Shown piece after piece: positions 24,801-32,771 of a stretch of DNA of 64,000 bases. Both the position numbers and the translations under genes were made by a program. The stretch's first letter is position 1. Each line of letters begins with the position of its first letter. The notes beneath the pieces were generated by a model. That model was not told where the DNA came from. It worked only from the letters and a program-made list of their open reading frames with translations, and did no database searches. Location: positions 14,632,001-14,696,000 of the forward strand of contig CM059625.1 in assembly GCA_030435675.1 (NCBI GenBank), in the 5' to 3' direction. This DNA is from Steinernema hermaphroditum (taxonomy: Eukaryota; Nematoda; Chromadorea; Rhabditida; Steinernematidae).

Positions 24801-24992
24801 AATCTGACCCTCTACGAGGCACCTCTGCGCGGAAAACACCTCGGAGGCACTTCTCTTGGTGGAATCTGACCCTCTACGAGGCATCTTTCCGCGGGAAACA
24901 CCTCGGAGGCACTTCTCTTGGTGGAATCTGACCCTCTACGAGGCATCTTTCCGCGGGAAACACCTCGGAGGCACTTCTCTTGGTGGAATCTT
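21866..24992. repeat. 62-bp minisatellite, about 50 copies, two subfamilies
   Basis: The first part (to about 23,640) is the CACTCTTCGAGG/ACACGGG and TCTCTACGAGGCATCTCTA subfamily. The rest (23,640-24,990) is the homogeneous CTTGGTGGAATCTGACCCT, CGAGGCATCTTTCCGCGGG subfamily, like 13,589-15,025. The right end runs directly into a beta-COP exon at about 24,992. Confidence 0.96.
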
Positions 24993-25655
24993 CCAGCTTC
25001 CGGCCATTTGTCGGCAATGAGACGAATGGCAGTGCTGATCCGATGGATATCGTCTTCGGTAACCTGGCTTTTGAAGAGACCACTCTTGCCAAAAGTGGAT
25101 CATCGATGAAAGAAGGAACAAGAGTTCGCCAGAGAATCGATTCACCGTTTCTTTCTGCACTAAAATTGTTGGAAATAAACAACATGCACTGTCATAAAGT
25201 TCAATTACCAGCGTGAGCCGTAGAAAAGCGAAGCAACACTTTGGTCAAAGTGGTTGACGACAAGGAGAAAGAAATCTGCCTCAATGAAGAAGTTGCGCAG
25301 GAGCGGTCGATCTCCTTGAGCAGCCTTAGTATGGAGCGGCATGATCAAGGCGTTTCTTTTGCTAGACGCATCCTGCTCGGTTTCCAAGAAATTTGAAACA
25401 AGTTCCGGAGTATCAGGAATCAAAAACCCGAAGTTTTCTAAACAGCAATAATCAACATAGTGCGATAATATCTCCGAAACACACGATAAATTGTGTAAAT
25501 AGCCAGAACCGCGTTCCGTCGAACATAATGATGCTTGTGTTCCAGGCGCGCACGGATTGACGACATAAGTGGCTCTAACAGTTCGGCTTCCATCAATTTG
25601 CATAGAAATCTTAGCGTTGATCCTCTGACAAATTCATTTGCATGTTGCAAGTCTT
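24993..25655 (-). pseudogene. COPB1: coatomer beta subunit (beta-COP) fragment
   Basis: Beta-COP is a core subunit of the COPI vesicle coat. On the minus strand an exon at about 25,650-25,480 gives [29 protein letters not shown] and [14 protein letters not shown], nearly identical to animal beta-COP. A 45-bp intron leads to [19 protein letters not shown]. That exon is then joined to [15 protein letters not shown], which in the family lies several hundred residues later, so the middle is deleted. The frame slips just after it. A further exon (25,160-24,993) contains the family's GELLFLLSSMIHF and TEDDI blocks with an extra T that breaks the frame near 25,088, and then becomes 62-bp satellite. 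Confidence 0.88.
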
Positions 25656-25855
25656 TCCGGTAATTTTCCGGTTATCCTCCGAAATCGGTAGGAGCGACCG
25701 TGAAATTTCTGAACACGTCGTTGCGGGACTCAAGATTTCAAGATTACTTCGCAGGAAAACACCGAGAAGGGGCAATCTGTGCATGCTTACTTCAATACAA
25801 GAATGACCGGTATATGGACTGACTTGGTAATGTGAAGTCGCCACTTTACTCGACA

Positions 25856-27084
25856 ACTACAAAATGAAATACACAACAGTGAACAAGAGTAAAAATCCTC
25901 GCCAGTCCAATCCTGACGTGGCGGCATTACTAGATGCGCATCCGAGTTCGTTGCATTCCTTCTTCCATGCTCCAATCGAAGGTTTCGGCTTGCTCATCAG
26001 TGGATACAGCTCACATCTGCAGCTCGTCGCAAACAGCTTATCCCGTGGCGTGGAACTGTCGCACCATCGCGTTTGCTCGAGATGAATCGTTTTTGACGAG
26101 GACGTTTCCGGGCGGCCAACGCTTTCTTGAGAACCCTGTACGCCACGCGACTGTCTTCGACATCGGCGAATCCTTCTTCGGCTTTTAGCGTTCCATTGGG
26201 ACACTGGAAAACGTCGTTTTAACGCTTCTTAATTCTATTATCACTCACTTTGTCCACTCCGTCAACCCGAACCCCGAAGGATCCATAGTAATGTTGATGA
26301 CACTCGACGGCATCCTTGTAAAACGGACTCTTCTGGACGTGGAGTAGATGCGTCTTGGAAGAACATGAAGACAGAGAGAGCCCGAGGGCATGGAAGAGTT
26401 CGTGACCCATGGTGGAAGCCAATATTCCGTACTTCATTCCTAACGGCATTCTTGATAATGTGAACGAAAGCGGGCAGAAAGTGCTAAATACCCGATTAGA
26501 AGCTACACACTACTTACAAGTCCAGTAAAAGTTGATAGGTGATAGAACGCATTGAACTGAAAGACGCTTTCTTCATAATTCCTGTCATTCAAGGCAAAAA
26601 TGCGCTCGTTAGTATTTTCGAAAACAAATCGGTTGAATAGCCGAGCAATTACTTGAGCTATACCTTCCAATGTACAATATTTCCTGCAAAATTCTAATCA
26701 ATGGTCAATAAGCAGTGCATCACTCACATTGAGTCCAATTTGGCTCTGACTACATTCGAAAAGAAAACGCATTTATACTCCTTAATAAACGATTCTAATA
26801 ATGTTTCATTTTGCAATCCTCGGGGCAGACCAAAGACGTTCGGCAACTCATCCAGATGCTCCAATATGCTCTGTCGCGAATGTTCATCGGTCGTCCAGGA
26901 GTTCTGCAGAAACAACATCCTTGACCTCGCCTTTTATCAGAGTAAACAATGCTTTTAGATCTTTCCTATCCTTTTCTGAAAGAAGAACATTTTTCCGATC
27001 ATTTTGAAATGGAGAATATATAAACCAGCGAACGGCGATAAAAAAAACGCGAAATCCGACCGATTCGTGCACAGTAATGTTCAC
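25856..27084 (-). pseudogene. M13 (neprilysin-like) zinc metallopeptidase, partial
   Basis: M13 peptidases are membrane-bound or secreted ectoenzymes that cut peptide hormones. On the minus strand: ALFTLIKGEVKDVV and WTTDEHSRQSILEHL near 27,000-26,830; an exon near 26,640-26,520 with NERIFALNDRNYEES and FNAFYHLSTF; the catalytic exon 26,449-26,240 with LGMKYGILASTMGHELFHAL, which contains the HExxH zinc motif (HELFH); and an exon near 26,195 with NGTLKAEEGFADVEDSRVAY, the counterpart of the ENxAD zinc-ligand helix. The C-terminal part after 26,120 does not read as a normal M13 tail. The N-terminal half of the protein is absent. Compared with typical M13 sequence the HELFHALG segment is followed by an unusual CSSKTHLL stretch. 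It may be a partial gene rather than a dead one. Confidence 0.7.
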
Positions 27085-27279
27085 AGAAATCCGAGCGAAT
27101 AAATCGAACTCAATTCAGTCTCCAGTCTCCTACACAGACAATTCGACCGCTTTTCTGCGGCAAACAGACTAAATAAAGTGCAAATTCTGAAAAGAATTAC
27201 ACTGTGAAGAGTGTTGAAATGATTTCTCGCTCTGTAGTGATGGACCAGGATTCAAACCAAAATAGTCCGTATACATCCG

Positions 27280-27700
27280 GGCCATGCCCAGATCGAACAG
27301 CACAGCGGCTGGCTGATCTCCACCCAAAATGCCCATGTTGTCGGCTTCAAACCGCGGTGCAAAAAGCCTTCAGCGTCCATGTCGTGGATACCCTTTAACA
27401 CCTGCAGCACTCCATCCCTTCACCGTGCTAATCGGCTAGCATTCCTTTGTCGAGAAGGCGCACGATGCTCGAATTTGGATTCTTAACGAGTAGCGATAAA
27501 AACTAAAATAAGAGATTGGTGCATACACAGCGGTACATTTTTTCGAGAATGAACGATTCCCACTCGGCCGTTTGATTTCCAGCGTCGTTTCCAACCAATT
27601 TCGCGATTTTGATCACTCCGTGCACTCCAGTTGCGACGTCCTGCACAGCGAACACGACAACGTACGTTCCTTCGCTGATTGTTCGAGTAACCTGAAAAGA
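27280..27700 (-). pseudogene. CK1/TTBK-like protein kinase fragment, copy 1
   Basis: On the minus strand: an N-lobe exon near 27,692-27,530 with ISEGTYVVVFAVQD (glycine-loop region), GVIKIAK (ATP-anchoring lysine) and EWESFILEKM (helix C glutamate); then PNSSIVRLLDKGMLAD followed by a stop; then VLKGIHDMDAEGFLHRGLK, where the catalytic HRD aspartate is Gly; then, in a shifted frame, VLFDLGMARMYTDYF (a DFG-like DLG). The kinase hinge is missing. The same stop and frameshift occur in the copy at 61,867-62,320. The family call (nematode CK1-like) rests on the DLGMARMY and HRDLKP context. Confidence 0.75.
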
Positions 27701-27769
27701 AAGCATGAGTAAAAGAAAGCAAACGCATAAATTGTACATCAAAACGAGCTTTTCCTTTTGTTCGAATGA

Positions 27770-28081
27770 TCACGCAAACTATGCGACTCGTGCGACACGA
27801 GTGTAGGTCAGTCCAGCGGCAAGGGATCCATATGCAGCCGTCTCTCAATCGTCAAGACCAGGAAGCCCGATCACCGTGCACCGAAGAGACGCAGCGAAGA
27901 AGCAAGCGCCGGCGAACCGCACATCCTGTTGAAGAAAGCGGCGAAAGGAGGCCGAAAGGAAGACACGAAACCTCCCGACAAGGCAGGCCCTGGAGCGGTC
28001 AATCGCTTGAAGTCGGTTCCTAAGCAAGTGAAGAAGCACACATCGATGCGAGAAACAACGCCGATTTCGAAAAGGAATTAG
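27770..28081 (+). other. open basic reading frame without ATG start
   Basis: A + strand frame opens after a TGA at 27,763 and closes at TAG 28,079-28,081. It encodes a CxxC-type start (LCDSCDTS), then KTRKPDHRAPKRR and a Lys/Pro-rich tail, with balanced codon use that looks coding-like. There is no ATG near the start and I recognise no family. It lies almost wholly in the 1.25 kb present here but absent from the duplicate locus near 61.7 kb. It could be an exon carried by an inserted element, or chance. Confidence 0.3.
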
Positions 28082-28218
28082 AACATAAGCAAGACGATGG
28101 CTCTTCGGAGCAATAGTTGGTTTACGTCTCTCATCCTCCCATTCACTTAGCATCCGTGGGAACTTCCACGTACTCGGAAAACTTATCACTTATTTCACCT
28201 CTTTTCTAGGCCGGGAGT

Positions 28219-29036
28219 GTCGCGACAAATGTGTCTGCGACCTTCTTTGAGCCTCATTTCTGTTGATTGTTATGTTAATTGCTAAGCATTACAGTGCTAA
28301 CTGTCTCTGATCCAGCAGCAAGTCATCGGGAGACGCATCCACCACGGCTGCAAGAAGATCGCGTCGAAACGTCTCCTTGCAGTTTTTACATGATCTTCAA
28401 CATCAAGCAAAAAGTACAAGGAGACAAAATCCGAAATTTACCAGTCTACGCCTTGGTCTCGACACGAAGAGGATCAAAGCAGATAGTGGCACGCAACACG
28501 ACTATGTTCGCCCACAGATAAACACGAAAGGTGTACAGTTAACTGTTTACTGTCACCAAACAAAGTTACAAGCAGATGCTAATCACAAGCACAGCCAAAT
28601 ACAAGACCTTCTGCATACACAGAATCACAATGGTCCAAGTTCTTCGCGACGTCCTTCGCAGTCACGCGTCTTCGTTCTCTGCACAGCGGCTTCGGTTCTG
28701 ACTCGACGGCTTCGCCTTCAAATCGTTTGCAGCCCGTCCGCGCAGCTACGGTGGATGTTTTCGAATGTTCTGCGCTTGAAAGACTCTTCGTGTCGAGACC
28801 AAGGCGTAGACTGGTAAACTTCGGATTTTGTCTCCTTGTACTTTTTGCTTGATGTTGAAGATCATGTAAAAACTGCAAGGAGACGTTTCGACGCGATCTT
28901 CTTGCAGCCGTGGTGGATGCGTCTCCCGATGACTTGCTGCTGGATCAGAGACAGTTAGCACTGTAATGCTTAGCAATTAACATAACAATCAACAGAAATG
29001 AGGCTCAAAGAAGGTCGCAGACACATTTGTCGCGAC
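28219..29036. mobile_element. foldback element with 253-bp inverted repeats
   Basis: The left arm 28,219-28,471 and right arm 28,784-29,036 are reverse complements (position i pairs with 57,255 - i). I saw one mismatch in the parts compared. The spacer is 312 bp. The arms end at the palindrome GTCGCGAC. No transposase is seen, so it would be non-autonomous. The related locus at about 61,705 lacks it. Confidence 0.8.
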
Positions 29037-29039
29037 AGA

Positions 29040-29361
29040 AAATGCTAAAAACTCACTTGTCATCCGCCTATCCTGGACATTCTTGCAGCTCAGCTGATCA
29101 ACCGCTGCACTCCGCTTCTGATCCTTCGCTGCTTTTGTTTGCCGTTCGAGGGTGATCGAATCGCTTTTAGGCGGCTTTCCCGCGCTCTGCTTATTGGTCA
29201 TGAGCCAGTGTCCTCATTATTGTGTCGATCAGACAGTCTATAAGTGCGGTGCAAAGCTCGAGCTGCGACTCGCACTCACTTCCGATCGATTGTCAGGATC
29301 AGTTGGTTGCACGGCGCTGGCCTTAGATTCCGTCCTGGACAGCGGCGCCGAGACGGTCTAA
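29040..29361. pseudogene. duplicate of the divergent kinase/membrane-protein 5' region
   Basis: The minus strand, 29,201-29,060, encodes a basic N-terminus (KQSAGKPPKSDSITLERQTK) equal to that at 61,361 on the + strand. The + strand, 29,210-29,361, reads the counterpart of the first exon of the single-pass membrane protein at 61,338 (SIRQSISAVQSSSCDSHSLP) and then meets a stop. About 180 bp present at 61.5-61.68 kb is deleted here. It is the inverted duplicate of 61.2-61.7 kb. Confidence 0.7.
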
Positions 29362-29375
29362 ATAGCTGATTTATA

Positions 29376-30128
29376 TAGGCCAAGACGTACAAAATCGGCT
29401 ACGCATTGATGTACAAGCTTGTCACCGAGGATCTGCATTTCAAGAGCTACAAAATAAGCCGCGGACACCTGCTAACCGATGCGAAAAAGGCCGAACGGCT
29501 TCAGAAGTGCAAGAAGCTGAGAGCTGAGAGCCGCGGGTCCGGATTCGCCAATGTGGTCTTATCCGATGAGAAGATTTTTACCATCTAAGCGGTCCGCAAC
29601 TCCCAGAATCACTGTTACCTGCTACAGAAAGGCTCATCGCGTACGATGCACGTTAAAACAAGCCATTTCCCCAATTCTGTGATGGTTTGGGGCGAAATCT
29701 GCGCAACTAGAAAAATTTTCCCGGTTTTCGTTGAAAAAGGTGCGGAAATGGACTCTCAGGTGTAGCAATAAAAGATCTTGGTGAAGCTTCTGGTTCCCTG
29801 GACCGAAAAACACTTATAGGACCACGGACGGGTATTTCAGCATGACTGGGCACCGGCCCATGGATCCAAATCAACGATGAGCTTCTTGGAAGACCAAATC
29901 CCGTGGTTTTGGGAAAAGTCAGTTTGGCCCTCAAACTCGCCGGATTTAAACCCGATGGACTACGCGATTTGGTCCATTTTGGAGGAAAAGGCCTGCCGAA
30001 GAAGACACGCCACCGTGGACGACCTGAAGCGCGATCTCCGGGCCGCTTGGGAAGAAATCAGCGTGGAAACACCCGCGGCGATCGTCGAAAATTTCAAGAA
30101 GCGAGTGAAGGCCTTCTATCGACGCTAG
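29376..30128 (+). mobile_element. maT-type (DD37D) mariner transposase, inactive
   Basis: Tc1/mariner transposase remnants in order: VVLSDEKIFTI (first Asp), VMVWGEICATRK, FPVFVEKGAEM, FQHDWAPAHGSK (second Asp), WPSNSPDLNPMDYAIWSILE (third Asp) and a C-terminal helix with VDDLKRDLRAAWEEI. The second and third Asp are 37 residues apart, which fits the maT DD37D group. In-frame stops near 29,586, 29,762 and 29,813, and the lack of an N-terminal DNA-binding domain, make it a pseudogene. I could not identify terminal inverted repeats for this copy. Confidence 0.85.
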
Positions 30129-30130
30129 AG

Positions 30131-30384
30131 GAGGCCATTTTGAATGAAATTCACGTTTTATGTGTAATTAAGCGTGCTGAATAACGTAGTATTGTTCATT
30201 TTTGGAGTTAAAATGGTTTTGTTTGAGAAAAATTGTGTTTTTCACGTTCCAGAACTTTCCGATAACCCTGTATTGCATAGACAGCTGCAACCGCCATGAC
30301 TTACGCACGGCATGGTATACGGATTTTACCCGTAACGCTGAAAGGCGGGACTGGCTGAACGTTCTAAAAAACGTTTTGAACTAT
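30131..30384. other. short spacer after the transposase
   Basis: AT-rich DNA, probably the 3' flank of the mariner copy. No gene seen. Confidence 0.5.
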
Positions 30385-30900
30385 CGATTGCTTGCAAAGC
30401 ACTTACCGTGAACAAACTCTGAAGTCCGCTTCCAGACGAGGTGATGTCATTCACTCACGAACCAAGAGCATCGAGACCGGAGAGTCGACGCTCCGATGGA
30501 AGGGTGTCGAGACCGGAGAGTCGGCGCTCCGGTGGAATGGCGTCGAGACCGGAGAGTCGGAGCTCCGCTGGAAGGGCGTCGAGAGTGAGGAGTCGACGCT
30601 CCGATGGAAGGGCGTCGAGAATGGGGAGTCGACGCTCCGGTGGAATGGCGTCGTCATTTTGACGTCCTGAATTAAAAATGCTGAATTAAAAATTGGGAAA
30701 CGTTAAAATTTTCGGGGATAAAGGGGCGAATCACTGGAAAACGCCAGTTTTGGCGGGAAAATTATTTCGCTTCTGTAGTGTGTTTCTTCAGGACAACGTT
30801 TCGGCTCAAATCTGTGCTCTTGGTTCGTGAGTGAATGACATCACCTCGTCTGGAAGCGGACTTCAGAGTTTGTTCACGGTAAGTGCTTTGCATGCAATCG
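30385..30900. mobile_element. MITE-like element with 86-bp terminal inverted repeats
   Basis: The left end 30,385-30,470 and right end 30,815-30,900 are reverse complements with a single mismatch seen (CTTGC versus CATGC). The interior holds five 36-bp repeats and about 160 bp of AT-rich DNA. The 516-bp size with long inverted ends resembles a non-autonomous element. No clear target-site duplication was found. The GCN1 fragment starts just to its right. Confidence 0.7.
30469..30652. repeat. five 36-bp tandem repeats
   Basis: The unit TCGAGACCGGAGAGTCGACG + CTCCGATGGAAGGGTG repeats five times with substitutions. It reads as a 12-residue cycle (ETGESTLRWKGV) in the + frame. Aligned to the reverse complement of the 36-bp module of the 92-bp satellite it matches 26 of 36 positions, including TCGAG and TCGACGCT. 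Confidence 0.88.
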
Positions 30901-30920
30901 TTTTTGTTGGCTTCTTCAGA

Positions 30921-31690
30921 TTTTCATTGCCGATGTTTAGCTGTGCGAGAAATTACTGGGTGATGTGAAATTCGGAAAATCAATCTTCTTGCGATACCAG
31001 AAGCTTTAGAGGCATTCATCACAGAATACCCTAACGAAATGAACACAGCTCTAATAAAAATTAAGAGTGTGTACGAGGAGACGAAAAAGGTAATTTTGTG
31101 TGTGCTTGTTTTACACTAACTGAGTGGTAATTTTAGCCTTCTGGGGTAGAAGTTGATCAGTTCCGACCGAACTGATTGTTGCTTCAAAAGACCAGTCATC
31201 GACAAAGCTGGGTTTTGGTTCTTTCGCTCAGATTGTGAGGCGTGAAGAGGCACTACACTTCATTTCCCTGATAGTTCCGGATGAAATTCGGATGAAAAGA
31301 GCAGCCCAAGGTAACTAAAGATTATATTGCCTATGTTGACTCGTTGGCTTGTATTTAGGCTTGTCGGAAGTGTTGTCTGGCTTGGGTGATGAGCATCTTA
31401 AGCGTGTCATGCCCGACATCATTCATACAACGGAATCGGAGGATGTCCAAGCACACGTTCAAGGCGAATACATTCTAATGTACGTCTATCTTCCTATCGT
31501 TTTCGGTGATAGGTTCATTCCCCATTTAGCAGACATTGTTCCTTGTATTTTGAAGGTGAGTTGGAAAGTGTCATCGTTTGCAGATGTAAAATTCGAGTTT
31601 TAGGCCTTAACAAATGAATATGTTCGTCACTCTTCTTTGAAGACACGGAAACGCTTAATCTAAGAAGAACGGATAGAACGAAACCTTTCA
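30921..31690 (+). pseudogene. GCN1: GCN1 fragment carrying the exon missing from the main locus
   Basis: 30,921-31,290 is a decayed copy of 8,390-8,770 (intron-exon structure kept, frames broken). It then jumps to a different part of the gene: MKRAAQ, a 45-bp intron, and an intact exon 31,359-31,554 with [37 protein letters not shown] and ADIVPCILK. The next intron and the start of the following exon (EYVRHSSLKT) are degenerate. In animal GCN1 this exon immediately precedes the [11 protein letters not shown] block found at 9,805, so it is the piece deleted near 9,750. No promoter or full reading frame is evident. Confidence 0.85.
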
Positions 31691-31890
31691 AGGTGCAGAT
31701 TGCATCGCCATTTGTGTACACCTTTGATCCGTGACTGCATTGTTCTTGTTGTTTAGATGTTAGAAATTAAATACAACTCAGCTGGATTTATCACGTACTA
31801 TGACCAAGAATCTCATTCTAATCTCTCGTTGGTCTTATTCTAATTTTTCCCTCGGAAGTGCGTTAACGTTGCCGTTACTTTGCCTTTTGA
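31153..31890. repeat. 738-bp inverted repeat, left arm
   Basis: Pairs with 32,034-32,771 (position i with 63,924 - i) across a 143-bp spacer. Every part I compared is identical, including mirror-image open frames of 84 and 68 codons. The arm contains the GCN1 exon and adjoining unique DNA to the ACTTTGCCTTTTGA end. Confidence 0.95.
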
Positions 31891-32033
31891 ACTGACTCAA
31901 GTGCAGCTAGGCAGCTGTTTTGCAAGCATTTTTCTTGCTTATTATGACGAACGAACAGGTCAGGACGCTTTCAGTTGACAAATAGCACATATCACAAGTT
32001 CTAAATAGAAGCGCAGCACGTATATAGACATCT

Positions 32034-32771
32034 TCAAAAGGCAAAGTAACGGCAACGTTAACGCACTTCCGAGGGAAAAATTAGAATAAGACCAACGAGA
32101 GATTAGAATGAGATTCTTGGTCATAGTACGTGATAAATCCAGCTGAGTTGTATTTAATTTCTAACATCTAAACAACAAGAACAATGCAGTCACGGATCAA
32201 AGGTGTACACAAATGGCGATGCAATCTGCACCTTGAAAGGTTTCGTTCTATCCGTTCTTCTTAGATTAAGCGTTTCCGTGTCTTCAAAGAAGAGTGACGA
32301 ACATATTCATTTGTTAAGGCCTAAAACTCGAATTTTACATCTGCAAACGATGACACTTTCCAACTCACCTTCAAAATACAAGGAACAATGTCTGCTAAAT
32401 GGGGAATGAACCTATCACCGAAAACGATAGGAAGATAGACGTACATTAGAATGTATTCGCCTTGAACGTGTGCTTGGACATCCTCCGATTCCGTTGTATG
32501 AATGATGTCGGGCATGACACGCTTAAGATGCTCATCACCCAAGCCAGACAACACTTCCGACAAGCCTAAATACAAGCCAACGAGTCAACATAGGCAATAT
32601 AATCTTTAGTTACCTTGGGCTGCTCTTTTCATCCGAATTTCATCCGGAACTATCAGGGAAATGAAGTGTAGTGCCTCTTCACGCCTCACAATCTGAGCGA
32701 AAGAACCAAAACCCAGCTTTGTCGATGACTGGTCTTTTGAAGCAACAATCAGTTCGGTCGGAACTGATCAA
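32034..32771. repeat. 738-bp inverted repeat, right arm
   Basis: The reverse complement of 31,153-31,890. It starts TCAAAAGGCAAAG at 32,034 and ends GAACTGATCAA at about 32,771. It carries the GCN1 exon on the minus strand (32,370-32,565). Confidence 0.95.

Noticed and set aside
13384..24992. Many 60-200-codon frames, mostly minus strand (PRRGSDS, REVPPRCFP cycles)
   Set aside because: They are translations of the 62-bp satellite. Their starts and stops follow unit variants, not gene structure.
1..25000. CRISPR array
   Set aside because: The repeats are contiguous with no unique spacers, the unit lengths are wrong, and the genome is eukaryotic.
28279..28976. Two near-identical open frames on opposite strands (28,279-28,521 and 28,976-28,746)
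   Set aside because: They are the two arms of the foldback element read in mirror image, not two genes.
31515..32409. Mirror-image 68-codon frames
   Set aside because: Produced by the 738-bp inverted repeat; no homology on that strand.
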